A stretch of 64,000 bases of DNA, taken from Crotalaria pallida. Its lineage: Eukaryota > Streptophyta > Magnoliopsida > Fabales > Fabaceae. The notes under the pieces are model-generated. The model was not told where the DNA came from, ran no database searches, and saw nothing but the letters and a program-made list of their open reading frames with translations. The DNA is taken from assembly GCA_037953625.1 (NCBI GenBank), contig CM075651.1, positions 108,873,001-108,937,000 of the forward strand. Direction: 5' to 3'. This document shows, in pieces, positions 14,601 to 27,322 of the stretch; position 1 is the stretch's first letter; every line of letters begins with the position of its first letter. A program made the position numbers and the translations under genes.

Positions 14601-16430
14601 CTTGGGGACTCAACCATTGTTTAGGATTATTCTAATGGTTATTATAAGTCCTAATACACATTCCTAGACCATTCTAAGCCTTTAGAATACTCTCTTAACC
14701 ATTCTACACTTGTTAGAACCTCTAATGACTCATGCTACACCCTTTACGTCCCTTGGGGTACCATGCAATGTTTAGGATCATTCTAAAGGTTCGTATATGT
14801 CCTAATACACATTCCTAGACCATTTTAAGACTTTAGAATACTCTCTTAACCATTCTACACTTGTTAGAACCTCCAAGGACTCATGCTACAACCTCTACGT
14901 CCCTTGGGGACTCAAGCATTTTTTAGGATCATTCTAATGGTTCTTATAAGACCTAATACACATTCCTAGACCATTCTAAGCCTTTAGAATACTCTCTTAA
15001 CCATTCTACACTTGTTAGAACCTCCAAGGACTCATGCTACTCCCTCTATGTCCGTTGAGGACTCAAGCAATGTTCAGGATCATTTTAATGGTTCTTATAA
15101 GTCCTAATAAACATTCCTAGACCCTTCTAAGCCTTTAGACTACTCTCTTAACCATTCTACACCTGTTAGAACCTCCAAGGACTCATGCTAGACCCTCTAC
15201 GTCCTTTGTGGACTCAACCATTGTTTAGGATCATTCTAATGGTTATTATAAGTCCTAATACACATTCCTAGACCATTCTAAGTCTTTAGAATACTCTCTT
15301 AACCATTCTACACTTGTTAGAACCTCCAAGGACTCATGCTACACCCTCGACCTCCCTTGGGGTACCATGCAATGTTTAGGATCATTCTAAAGGTTCGTAT
15401 GTGTCCTAATACACATTCCTAGACCATTTTAAGATTTTAGAATACTCTCTTAACCGTTCTACACTTGTTAGAACCTGCAAGGACTTATGCTACAACCTCT
15501 AAATCCCTTGGGGACTCAAGCAATGTTTAGGATCATTCTAATGGTTCTTATAAGTCCTAATACACATTCCTAGACCATTCTAAGCCTTTAGAATACTCTA
15601 TTAACCATTCTACACTTGTTAGAACCTTCAAGGACTCATGCTACACCCTTTACGTGCCTTGGGGCACCAAGGAGTGTTTAGGATCATTCAAATGGTTTTT
15701 ATAAGTCCTAATACACATTCCCAGACCATTCTAAGCCTTTAGAATACTCTCTTAACCATTCTACACCTGTTAAAACCTCCAAGGACTCATGCTAGACCCT
15801 CTATGTTCCTTGGGGACTCAACCATTGTTTAGGATTATTCTAATGGTTATTATAAGTCCTTATACACATTCCTAGACCATTCTAAGACTTTAGAATACTC
15901 TCTTAACCATTGTACACTTGTTAGAACCTCTAATGACTCATGCTACACCCTTTACGTCCCTTGGGGTACCATGCAATGTTTAGGATCATTCTAAAGGTTC
16001 GTATATGTCCTAATACACATTCCTAGACCATTTTAAGACTTTAGAATACTCTCTTAACCATTCTACACTTGTTAGAACCTCCAAGGACTCATGCTACAAC
16101 CTCTACGTCCCTTGGGGACTCAAGCATTTTTTAGGATCATTCTAATGGTTCTTATAAGACCTAATACACATTCCTAGACCATTCTAAGCCTTTAGAATAC
16201 TCTCTTAACCATTCTACACTTGTTAGAACCTCCAAGGACTCATGCTACTCCCTCTATGTCCGTTGGGGACTCAAGCAATGTTCAGGATCATTTTAATGGT
16301 TCTTATAAGTCCTAATAAACATTCCTAGACCATTCTAAGCCTTTAGACTACTCTCTTAACCATTCTACACCTGTTAGAACCTCCAAGGACTCATGCTACA
16401 CCCTCGACCTCCCTTGGGGTACCATGCAAT
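14590..16430 (+). repeat. 8-mer higher-order satellite unit (1208 bp)
   Basis: CATTTTTTAGG occurs at 14917 and 16125, and TGTTCAGGATCATTTTAATG at 15071 and 16279; both shifts are 1208 bp (8 x 151). A related copy reappears near 19599 and 19753, displaced by 23 monomers plus one base. The extra base matches a T insertion seen near 19170 (ATGGTTTATTATAAG). Confidence 0.6.
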
Positions 16431-19400
16431 GTTTAGGATCATTCTAAAGGTTCGTATGTGTCCTAATACACATTCCTAGACCATTTTAAGATTTTAGAAT
16501 ACTCTCTTAACCATTCTACACTTGTTAGAACCTGCAAGGACTTATGCTACAACCTCTAAATCCCTTGGGGACTCAAGCAATGTTTAGGATCATTCTAATG
16601 GTTATTATAAGTCCTAATACACATTCCTAGACCATTCTAAGTCTTTAGAATACTCTCTTAACCATTCTACACTTGTTAGAACCTCCAAGGACTCATGCTA
16701 CACCCTCGACCTCCCTTGGGGTACCATGCAATGTTTAGGATCATTCTAAAGGTTCGTATGTGTCCTAATACACATTCCTAGACCATTTTAAGATTTTAGA
16801 ATACTCTCTTAACCATTCTACACTTGTTAGAACCTGCAAGGACTTATGCTACAACCTCTAAATCCCTTGGGGACTCAAGCAATGTTTAGGATCATTCTAA
16901 TGGTTCTTATAAGTCCTAATACACATTCCTAGACCATTTTAAGCCTTTAGAATACTCTCTTAACCATTCTACACTTGTTAGAACCTTCAAGGACTCATGC
17001 TACACCCTTTACGTGCCTTGGGGCACCAAGGAGTGTTTAGGATCATTCAAATGGTTTTTATAAGTCCTAATACACATTCCCAGACCATTCTAAGCCTTTA
17101 CAATACTCTCTTAACCATTCTACACTTGTTAGAACCTCCAAGGACTTATGCTACACCCTCTACGTCCCTTGGGGTACCATGCAATGTTTAGGATCATTCT
17201 AAAGATTCGTATATGTCCTAATACACAATCCTAGACCATTCTAAGCCTTTAGAATAATCTCTTAACCATTCTACACTTGTTAGAGCCTCGAAGGACTCAT
17301 GCTACACCCTTTACGTGCCTTGGAGCACCAAGGAGTGTTTAGGATCATTCTAATGGTTCTTATAAGTCCTAATACACATTCCTAGACAATTCTAAGCCTT
17401 TAGAACACTCTCTTAACCAATCTACACCTGTTAGAACCTCCAAGGACTCATGCTAGACCCTCTACGTCCCTTGGGGACTCAAGCATTGTTTAGGATCATT
17501 CTATTGGTTCTTATAAGTCCTAATACACATTCCTAGACCATTCTAAGCCTTTAGAATACTCTCTTAACCATTCTACACTTGTTAGAACCTCCAAGGGCTC
17601 ATGCTACACCCTCTACGTCCCTTGGGGTACCATGTAATGTTTATGATCATTCTAATGGTTATTAAAAGTCCAAATACATATTCCCACACCATTCTAAACC
17701 TTTAGAATACTCTCTTAACCATTCTACACCTGTTAGAACCTCCAAGGACTCATGCTAGACCCTCTACGTCCCTTGGGGACTCAACCATTGTTTAGGATTA
17801 TTCTAATGGTTATAATAATTCCTAATACGCATTCCTAGACCATTCTAAGCCTTTAGAATACTCTCTTAACCATTATACACTTGTTAGAACCTCCAAGGAC
17901 TCATGCTACACCCTCTACGTCCCTTGGGGTACCATGCAATATTTAAAATCATTCTAAAGGTTCGTATATGTCTTAATACACATTCCTAGACCATTCTAAG
18001 CCTTTAGAATACTCTCTTAACCATTCTACACTTGTTAGAACCTCCAAGGACACATGCTACACCCTTTACGTGCCTTGGGGCACCAAGGAGTGTTTAGGAT
18101 CATTCTAATGGTTCTTATAAGTCCTAATACACATTCCTACACCATTCTAAGCCTTTAGAATACTCTCTTAACCATTCTGCACTTGTTAGAACCTCCAAGG
18201 ACTCATGCTACTCCCTCTATGTCCCTTGGGGACTCAAGCAATGTTTAGGATCATTCTAATGGTTCTTATAAGTCCTAATACACATTCCTAGACCATTCTA
18301 AGCCTTTAGAATACTCTCTTAACCATTCTACACTTGTTAGAACCTCCAAACAGTCATGATACTCCCTTTATGTCCCTTGGGGATTCAAGCAATGTTTAGG
18401 ATCATTCTAATGGTTCTTATAAGTCCTAATACACATTTCTAGACCTTTCTAAGCCTTTAGAATACTCTCTTATCCATTTTGCACTTGTTAGAACCTCCAA
18501 GGACTCATGCTACACCCTCTACGTCCCTTGGGGTACCATGCAATGTTTAGGATCATTCTAAAGGTTCGTATATGTCCTAATACACATTCCTAGACCATTT
18601 TAAGACTTTAGAATACTCTCTTAACCATTCTACACTTGTTAGAACCTCCAAGGACTTATGCTACAACCTCTAAATCCCTTGGGGACTCAAGCAATGTTTA
18701 GGATAATTCTAATGGTTCTTATCAGTCCTAATACACATTCCTAGACCATTCTAAGACTTTAGAATACTCTCTTAACCATTCTACACTTGTTAGAACCTCC
18801 AAGGACTCATGCTACTCCCTCTATGTCTGTTGGGGACTCAAGCAATGTTCAAGATCATTTTAATGGTTCTTATAAGTCCTAATAAACATTCCTAGACCAT
18901 TCTAAGCCTTTAGACTACTCTCTTAACCATTCTACACCTGTTAGAACCTCCAAGGACTCATGCTACACCCTCTACGTCCCTTGGGGCACCAAGGAGTGTT
19001 TAGGATCATTCTAATGGTTCTTATAAGTCCTAATACACATTTCTAGACCATTCTAAGCCTTTAGAATACTCTCTTAACCATTTTACACTTGTCAGAACCT
19101 TCAAGGACTCATGCTACACCCTCTACGTCCCTTGGGGTACCATGCAATGTTTAGGATCATTCTAATGGTTTATTATAAGTCCTAATACACATTCCCAGAC
19201 CATTCTAAGCCTTTAGAATACTCTCTTAACCATTCTACACCTGTTAAAACCTCCAAGTACTCATGCTAGACCCTCTATGTTCCTTGGGGACTCAACCATT
19301 GTTTAGGATTATTCTAATGGTTATTATAAGTCCTAATACACATTCCTAGACCATTCTAAGCCTTTAGAATACTCTTTTAACCATTCTACACTTGTTAGAA

Positions 19401-20251
19401 CCTCTAATGACTCATGCTACACCCTTTACGTCCCTTGGGGTACCATGCAATGTTTAGGATCATTCTAAAGGTTCGTATATGTCCTAATACACATTCCTAG
19501 ACCATTTTAAGACTTTAGAATACTCTCTTAACCATTCTACACTTGTTAGAACCTCCAAGGACTCATGCTACAACCTCTACGTCCCTTGGGGACTCAAGCA
19601 TTTTTTAGGATCATTCTAATGGTTCTTATAAGACCTAATACACATTCCTAGACCATTCTAAGCCTTTAGAATACTCTCTTAACCATTCTACACTTGTTAG
19701 AACCTCCAAGAACTCATGCTACTCCCTCTATGTCCGTTGGGGACTCAAGCAATGTTCAGGATCATTTTAATGGTTCTTATAAGTCCTAATAAACATTCCT
19801 AGACCATTCTAAGCCTTTAGACTACTCTCTTAACCATTCTACACCTGTTAGAACCTCCAAGGACTCATGCTAGACCATCTACATCCTTTGTGGACTCAAC
19901 CATTGTTTAGGATCATTCTAATGGTTATTATAAGTCCTAATACACATTCCTAGACCATTCTAAGCCTTTAGAATACTCTCTTAACCATTCTACACTTGTT
20001 AGAACCTCCAAGGACTTATGCTACACCCTCGACCTCCCTTGGGGTACCATGCAATGTTTAGGATCATTCTAAAGGTTCGTATATGTCCTAATACACATTC
20101 CTAGACCATTTTAAGACTTTAGAATACTCTCTTAACCATTCTACACTTGTTAGAACCTGCAAGGACTTATGCTACAACCTCTAAATCCCTTGGGGACTCA
20201 AGCAATGTTTAGGATCATTCTAATGGTTCTTATAAGTCCTAATACACATTC

Positions 20252-20256
20252 CTAGA
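20252..20256. repeat. Target-site duplication, left copy (CTAGA)
   Basis: The five bases CTAGA belong to the satellite motif CCTAGACCATTC and stand directly before the LTR. The right copy at 30351-30355 reads CTGGA, one transition apart, followed by the rest of the same motif. Five bp is the usual duplication for Ty3/gypsy integration. Confidence 0.85.
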
Positions 20257-21379
20257 TGATGAGCATTTTATTTCCCATTTTTCCTTGCATTATTTTACTC
20301 CTATTATATATACTTGTTGCCTATTTGACATTGTTTAGCTTGATTTAGTGATTTAGAGTTTATTGGACTATTATTCTGAATATTGTTTAATTTGGGATTA
20401 TTTAGCCTAATTAATTCTATTTCTATTTTCAGGTCATATTTGGCACAAGGGCTTTTTGGACATTTTGGGAATGAAGATTTAATGTTGGAAGAGAAGATAT
20501 ATGATGAAGTGAAGATTGTAATCTATCTTTAGGATTAGTTGAGATTTAGTTATATCTTTTAAGATTTAGATTTTATCTATAAGATATTTTTAGATTTAAT
20601 TTAGAGATAAGCTTTCCTTAGGATTTGGGCCCATGATTTAGGCCCGTTTTGTGATTTAAAAAGCCAAATTCGTGTAAACCCTTGGGAGAGCTTCCATTCA
20701 CGTTTTTTACATTCTCTCTCATAGAGAAGGCTTAGTTTTGCTCTCCAAGCTTGTGGTGGCTGCTAGGGTTTCTCTCTCTTCCCTTTTCTACACGTTTTTT
20801 TGGTATTTTTCTTCATGGAAGGCTAAACTCTTAGGTTAAATCCCTTTGGTAATGTATCACATACTCTTGAGGTTTTGTTCTTAATGCTATTTCGTTTTTA
20901 TTCACTGTTTTCATGCTTATTGATATGTTATGGTTCGCTTAGTTCCATTATATAGAGATAATCCATGTGTATGAATGCTTAATTTATGCAAACTCGTAAA
21001 AACTCCATGCTTTGGCTTTTAATGCTTAATTAGAGGTTTGGGTTTTGGGGTGAGAATTGAATTTTCGCTTAGTATTTAGTTCTCACGAGTTGGACAGTGA
21101 AGAGGAAAGAAATTGATCTTTTGTGACCGATGATAGAGTTGTGAACGCGAGCCAAAGGGGTTTATCCGCTTTTCCTTATCTGTTTCTTCGTTTTGATTTA
21201 ATTCTGTTTTGATTTCAATTATTCAATATTCAATACAAAAAAAAACCCCCCCTGTTTTCTATGCATACTATGTGTTCGACCTTTTGCTTGATAAGATATT
21301 CCTTGGGAGATGACCTAGGAGTCACTTCCTAGTACTATATTTAAACTATTTTTATTTGTATCGGGTACGGCCTCGATCA
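20257..21379 (+). repeat. 5' LTR of Athila-like element
   Basis: Direct repeat of 29229-30350. It starts TGATGAGC and ends CTCGATCA, with the canonical TG...CA ends. It should hold the element's promoter; TATATAGAG near 20949-20957 is a possible TATA box, but nothing confirms it. Differences from the 3' LTR: TATATATACTTG against TATTGATACTTG near 20305, single transitions near 20503, 20932 and 21307, and one extra C in the C-run at about 21246-21252. Confidence 0.95.
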
Positions 21380-21383
21380 AATT

Positions 21384-21401
21384 TGGCGCCGTTGCCGGGG
21401 A
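21384..21401 (+). other. Primer-binding site, tRNA-Asp type
   Basis: TGGCGCCGTTGCCGGGGA lies four bases after the LTR end and is complementary to the 3' end of plant tRNA-Asp, including the CCA tail. It would prime minus-strand cDNA synthesis. This primer choice is typical of Athila-lineage elements (family knowledge). It is not a tRNA gene. Confidence 0.92.
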
Positions 21402-22104
21402 ATATCGGTTCTTGCCAAAGGTCATTAGTAGTTAGTTAGTGTCGTAGTTAGTATAGTTATTATAGTGTGTCGTGTCTGATTTAGGGTCTAGTAGTCAATT
21501 CTGATAACCGGTTGAAGTTGCACTGTTTGCTGTTTTGCTATTTTGTTGCAATTAGTGTATTTGATTGATTCTGTGGTTGCTAGTTCACATAGTTGTGGGT
21601 GGAATTTTTGCACGAAAATTTATATCCACACTACTTTTATCATATAAAAAGGTTTTGAGGCACCACGATCACTCAGATCATCACTGGTTGTGAGTTCCAG
21701 AAAAATTTTCCAAGTTTTAGCAGCACTTTCTTCAAATCGTCGCAACTTTTGACCCGTAACTCGGAATTTGACGAATTTTATATCAAATCGAAGGGAATTT
21801 TCTGAATAATCTGATTTTTCTGACTATGTCAGAAAACTCCTTCGTCTGGATCCTGAAAAATCCGTTTTACTATTTCTTTTTTATTTTCCAAGTTTTATTT
21901 TCTTAGTTTTTGGTCTCTGATTTAATTGTTTGACTTGGTTCCCTTTTGAATTTTGTCCTCAAACTTTTTGTGGTATGTTTTCATGATTTTAGGGTGCTGA
22001 AAAAAATAAAGAAAAAATTTTAAAAAAATAAAGAATTTTGTTGCCTATCTTGGTCATGTATATTAGTGACAGTTTGCTATGCTTAATGGTGTTCTGTTCA
22101 GTAC
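21402..22104 (+). other. Untranslated leader of Athila-like element
   Basis: About 700 bp between the primer site and the gag start, AT-rich with no usable ORF. The last 120 bp hold A-rich runs (near 22000-22035). It presumably includes the packaging and dimerisation region, but no specific signal can be identified. Confidence 0.6.
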
Positions 22105-22674
22105 ATGACTAGGGGCAACCCAAGCTACTTGCATCCATATAACCCTGAAATTGATAGAACTTATCACAGACTAGTTAGACAAAATAGGAACCAGTCCATA
22201 GGTAGTGAGTCTATTGAGTCTTTACATAGTGAGTCTGCTTCTTTTTCTTCTATTCCTATAAATTCTGATTCTTATTCTGATTATTCTGAAAATATGGCTC
22301 AACCTCCACCACGTGAGAGGACATTGAGGGAGCTGGCTGCACCTGATTTCACTATTGAAGATTTGTGCATCCAGTATCCCGATGACCCGTATGAGCTAAG
22401 GTCTGGACTAATTCATTTATTGCCCAAGTTTAATGGTCTTGCAGGTGAGGATCCTCATAAACATCTCAAGCAGTTCCATATTGTCTGTGCTACTATGAAA
22501 CCACATGATGTGCAAGAGGATCATGTTTGTCTTAAGGCATTCCCACACTCCCTAGAGGGGCTAGCCAAGGATTGGTTGTACGATCTGGCCCCTGGTTCTA
22601 TCACAGTCTGGGATGACCTGAAGAGGGCATTTTTGGAGAAATTCTTCCCTGCATGCAGAACAACAGCAATCTGA
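22105..22674 (+). pseudogene. gag: gag, N-terminal part, ended by premature TGA
   Basis: Codes 189 residues from an ATG about 725 bp after the 5' LTR, the first good start in the frame. The first 75 residues are polar and Ser-rich. From about residue 75 the sequence is that of the plant retrotransposon gag (capsid) domain: LRELAAPDFTIEDLCIQYP, then a tryptophan- and aromatic-rich segment ending in EKFFPACRTTAI. Gag forms the cytoplasmic virus-like particle. The reading stops at a TGA at 22672-22674 inside the capsid domain, while homologous sequence continues in the same frame at 22675. The stop is most simply explained by one C-to-T change in a CGA codon, a CpG context, which fits decay of a methylated, silenced copy. 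A particle-forming Gag cannot be made from this copy without readthrough. Confidence 0.85.
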
Positions 22675-23568
22675 AAGGATATATCAGGCATCAGGCAACA
22701 AAGTGGAGAAAGTCTCTATGAGTATTGGGAGAGATTCAAGAGACTGTGTGCGAGCTGCCCCCACCATCAGATCTCAGAGCAGCTGCTTATTCAATATTTC
22801 TATGAAGGTCTCAACCTCATGGAGAGAAACATGCTTGATGCTGCAAGTGGTGGTGCCCTAGGAGACATGACACCTTTAGAAGCCAGAGTCAAGATTGAGA
22901 AGATGGCTTCCAATTGTCAACAATTCCATGCAAGGGGCAACAGCGATGCAATCATAGTGAGAGGAGTGAATGATGTTGGCACAAGTTCTGGTAAGGTTGA
23001 GAAGCTTGAACAGAAGATAGATTCACTTACAACTTTGGTCACTCAATTGGCCATCAACCAGAAGAAGTTGTCCCTGCCTGCTAGATTATGTGGCATATGC
23101 ACATCCGCTGAGCACCCCACAGATGCATGCCCTTCTGTGCAGCAGCAACCAACGACTGGTGCTGACCAACCTGAGGCATATGCCGCCAACATCTTCAACA
23201 GTAGAAACCAGCAGCCACAGAACTTTGATCTCTCTACCAATAGATACAACCCTGGTTGGAGGAACCATCCCAACCTGAGATGGTCTGATCAGCAGCAACC
23301 TTCACAGGTTCAATTTCAGAACAATTCTAGACCACCATATGTACCTCCTCCAGTCCAGCAACAGACACAACAACAGGCTAATTCTGCACCACCAGCTCCT
23401 AGTACTGAGCAGCAGCCTTCATTGGAAGAGCTGATGAAACAGATGACCATGCAAAATCTCCAATTCCAACAGGAAACTAGAGCATCCATTCAAAGACAAG
23501 AGGCCTCCATTCAATCTTTGACCAATCAGATGGGACAGATGACCAAACCAGAATGTGAATGCCATTAG
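22675..23568 (+). pseudogene. gag: gag, C-terminal part with zinc knuckle
   Basis: Same frame as the upstream gag segment; the first in-frame ATG after the stop is at 22819, but this is a continuation rather than a new gene. It holds the rest of the capsid domain, a short heptad-like stretch (KLEQKIDSLTTLVTQLAINQ, likely coiled coil), then a CX2CX4HX4C zinc knuckle (CGICTSAEHPTDAC) at 23089-23130, the nucleocapsid RNA-binding motif. A Gln/Pro-rich linker follows. The frame ends with TAG at 23566-23568, while pol continues in the next frame from about 23543. In related elements gag and pol are often one continuous frame, so the offset here is probably a frameshift lesion between about 23540 and 23560. 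A programmed +1 shift is possible but unsupported. Confidence 0.82.
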
Positions 23569-26500
23569 TCTAAGGTCAGGGAAGCAGATTGTCACACCCA
23601 CACCAGAATCTGACCTCAACAAAGATGATCTAGTTTCAACCAACAAGAAGAGCCAAATGGTCGAGGAGAGTGAGCACACAAGTACCAGAAAATCCCATCC
23701 AGCTCAGCCTTCCACAAGCACAACACCTGCTGCTGCCCAACAACCACCCCCCATTCCTCTTCCTTTCCCACCAAGGGGGGTGACTCAAAGCAAGAAAATG
23801 GAAGAGATTGACAAAGATATACTTGACACATTCAGGAAGGTGGAAGTCAACATACCCCTTCCTGATGCAATCAAGCAGATTCCAAGGTATGCAAAGTTCT
23901 TGAAGGATCTATGCACACACAAACGGAAGCTCAAGGGCAATGAGAGGATCAGCATGGGAAGAAATGTCTCTGCTCTTATAGGTAAACCCGTCCCTCATAT
24001 TCCTGAAAAGTGTAAGGATCCTGGAACTTTCTCTGTGCCTTGTATCATAGGTAATACTAAATTTGAGAATGCTTTGCTAGATTTAGGAGCATCTATTAAT
24101 GTTATGCCTATGTCTGTTTTCAAGTCTCTTTCACTTGGACCCCTTCAACCTACGGGTGTGGTTATTCACTTGGCAAATAGATCTACTGCCTACCCCGCAG
24201 GTTTGATAGAGGATGTCCTGGTTCGGGTTGAAGAGCTTATCTTTCCTGCTGATTTTTATATTCTTGATATGGAAGAGGACACCTCTCGTAGTGCTGTCCC
24301 TATCATATTAGGGAGACCATTTTTGAAAACAGCCCGAACCAAGATAGATGTGCATGCAGGTACACTTTCCATGGAATTTGATGACAGTGTGGTTCGATTC
24401 AATATTTTTGATGCTATGAAACATTTTTCTGATGACCACTCTGTTTTTCATGTTGACTTGATTGATGATCTGATTGATGAGCATGTTCTAGACTTTTTGC
24501 ATGATTATGATTTGCCATCTTTCACTAGCTCATTTACTTGTTCTGCATGTTCTGATTCCGAAATGTGCACTGCATGCATTGAAATTGACCAGTTTTTAAA
24601 TTCTGCTACTGCATCTGTTGATTCATATGATATAGATTCAGATCATGCTAACCCCATTTCTGTTTTGCATGAGTCTAACTCACTTGTTCAGGTGCAGGCG
24701 GCAGAATCCAATTCTGCTGCTCCTTTAGTTCCATCTGTGATGCAGGCACCTTTATTGGACCTGAAGCCCCTTCCTCCTCATCTCAAATATGCTTACTTGG
24801 AGGCTGAGCAGAAACTTCCAGTGATCATCTCTACCTCCCTTTCTGTTGATCAAGAGAAGAAGCTGCTGGATGTGATTAGAGCAAACAAAAGGGCAATAGG
24901 ATGGACTTTGGCAGACATACCTGGTATTAGCCCCTCCATGTGCATGCATCGGATTTTATTGGAGGATGGGGCTAAACCAGTGAGACAACCCCAGAGACGG
25001 TTGAACCCCCAGATTCTTGATGTGGTGAAGAAAGAGGTCACCAAGCTGTTGCAAGCTGGCATTATCTACCCCATTTCAGACAGCACTTGGGTAAGCCCGG
25101 TTCAAGTAGTTCCCAAGAAGTCTGGGGTGACAGTTGTCAAAAATGAGAAGGATGAGCTGATTCCCACTAGAGTGCAGAATAGTTGGAGAGTCTGCATTGA
25201 TTATAGGAAGCTCAACCAGGCGACCCGCAAGGATCACTTTCCTCTTCCCTTCATTGATCAGATGTTGGAGCGCCTGGCAGGTAAATCTCACTATTGCTTC
25301 TTAGATGGTTTCTCTGGTTATTTCCAAATCTGTATTGCACCAGAGGACCAACATAAGACCACATTTACCTGTCCTTTTGGTACATTTGCTTATAGGAAGA
25401 TGCCTTTTGGCCTATGCAATGCTCCTGGCACTTTTCAAAGATGTATGATGAGTATTTTTAATGACTTACTTGAGCATTGCATAGAGGTCTTCATGGATGA
25501 TTTTAGTGTATATGGTTCCTCTTTTGATGCATGTCTTGATAGTTTGTCTAAGGTGCTTAATAGGTGCATTGAGACTAACCTTGTCTTGAATTTTGAAAAA
25601 TGTCATTTTATGGTAGAACAAGGCATAGTCTTAGGGCACATTATTTCGCATAAGGGCATAGAGGTTGACCCTGCTAAGCTGCATGTAATATCACATTTGC
25701 CTTACCCCTCTTGCGTGCGAGAGGTGCGTTCTTTTCTTGGCCATGCAGGTTTCTATCGCAGGTTTATTCAGAACTTTAGCAAGATAGCCCTTCCACTATC
25801 CAACTTGCTTCAAAAGGATACCGCATTTGAGTTTGGAGACCAATGCAAGAAAGCATTTGATGAGTTAAAGAGAGCACTCACCACCACTCCCATCATCCAA
25901 CCACCTGACTGGACTCTCCCATTTGAGCTCATGACCGATGCCTCGAATTATGCTTTGGGAGCAGTTCTCTCCCAAAGTGTTGGTAAGATGTCTCATGTGA
26001 TTTATTATGCATCTAGGACTTTAGATTCAGCACAAGTTAATTACACCACAACTGAAAAAGAGCTGTTAGCCATTGTCTTTGCACTTGATAAGTTTAGATC
26101 ATATCTATTAGGTTCTAAGGTTGTGGTGTATACTGATCATGCTGCTCTGAAGTATCTTTTGAAAAAGACAGATTCCAAACCTAGGTTGATTAGATGGATG
26201 TTGCTCCTCCAGGAGTTTGATCTTGAGATTCAGGATTGGAGTGGTGCACATAACCTTGTCGCAGACCACTTGAGTAGAATAGAGAGAGAGGAGGATGCAT
26301 TTCCTATCCGGGATGACTTCCCGGATGAGCAGCTTTTAGTTTTGCATGTTTCACATCCCCCTCCCCTTACTCCTTGGTTTGCTGATATTGTAAATTATAT
26401 AGTTGCATCTGTTTTTCCACCCTTGGCATCCAAAGCTCAAAGAGACAAATTGAAGAGCGATGCCAAGTATTATGTATGGGATGACCCCTATTTGTGGCGT

Positions 26501-27322
26501 TTTTGCAGTGATCAGGTCATTCGCAGGTGCATTCCAGACCAGGAGATCCAATCGGTTCTCCAATTTTGCCATGCTTCACCAGTTGGAGGCCACCTTGGCA
26601 CTCAAAGGACAGCACGAAAGGTGCTGGATTCTGGATTTTATTGGCCTACCATCTTCAAGGATGCAAGCAAAATCTGCAGCTCATGTGAGCAATGTCAAAG
26701 GGCAGGAGGCACCCTATCTTGGAGGCAACAGATGCCGCAACAACCTATGTTGTTTTGTGAGGTGTTTGATGTCTGGGGTATAGATTTCATGGGCCCCTTT
26801 CCTGTTTCTTTTGGTTTTTATTATATCTTACTTGCTGTGGATTATGTATCCAAATGGGTGGAAGCTAAGGCCACCAGGACTAATGATGCTCAGGTTGTTG
26901 TAGATTTTGTCAGGACTAATATCCTTTGCAGGTTTGGCATACCTAGAGCCATAGTCAGTGATCAAGGCACACACTTCTGCAATAGATCCATGCAAGCTTT
27001 GCTCAAGAAGTATGGGGTTGTGCACAAAGTTTCTACACCATATCACCCCCAAACCAATGGGCAAGCTGAGATTTCAAACAGAGAGATCAAGCGGATTTTG
27101 GAGAAGATGGTGAAGCCTAATAGAAAGGATTGGAGCACACGATTGGAGGATGCTCTATGGGCCCATCGGACTGCTTACAAGGCACCCATAGGGATGTCAC
27201 CCTATCGGGTTGTTTTTGGTAAGGCATGCCACCTGCCTGTGGAGATAGAGCACCGTGCATATTGGGCTGTGAAGCAATGTAACTTAGCTCTTGATCAAGC
27301 GGGTGAGGAGAGGAAGCTGTAG
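23555..27322 (+). pseudogene. pol: pol: protease, reverse transcriptase, RNase H, integrase
   Basis: A 1255-codon open frame. The first codon listed is GTG; the frame is open from 23543 after a TGA at 23540, so it has no true start of its own. Protease: DLGAS at residues 176-180 and ILGRP at 251-255. Reverse transcriptase, about 480-760: FLDGFSGY with D584, MPFGLCNAP at 616-624 and the catalytic FMDD at 646-649. RNase H, about 785-910: D795 in LMTDAS, E834/E836 in TTTEKELLA, D861 in YTDHAALK and D904. Integrase: zinc-binding H1006, H1013, C1041 and C1044, then the catalytic triad D1077, D1136, E1172 with D,D35E spacing. All catalytic residues are present. The frame stops at a TAG (27320-27322) before the integrase C-terminal domain. 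A CAG-to-TAG change (C-to-T, CHG context) is the simplest cause. Confidence 0.92.

Larger units (their letters stand above)
1..20256 (+). repeat. 151-bp satellite DNA array, left block
   Basis: Head-to-tail tandem repeat; the anchor TTTAGGATC recurs at 131, 282, 433 and 584, exactly 151 bp apart, and the pattern continues to the retrotransposon, giving about 134 monomers. All monomers read in the same direction. The segment around CCATTCTAAGCCTTTAGAAT and ACCTCCAAGGACTCATG is well conserved. The stretch just before TTTAGG is variable and falls into a few recurring classes, for example GGGGTACCATGCAATG, GGGGCACCAAGGAGTG, GGGGACTCAAGCAATG and TGTGGACTCAACCAATG. The following AATGGTTCTTATAAG alternates with AAAGGTTCGTATATG or AATGGTTATTATAAG. 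Monomer size is in the usual range for plant satellites. The array is open at the left edge and has no coding capacity. I cannot match it to a named satellite family. Confidence 0.97.

Noticed and set aside
21384..21401. tRNA-Asp gene fragment
   Set aside because: Only the complement of the tRNA 3' end is present, directly after an LTR; it is a primer-binding site, not a tRNA gene.
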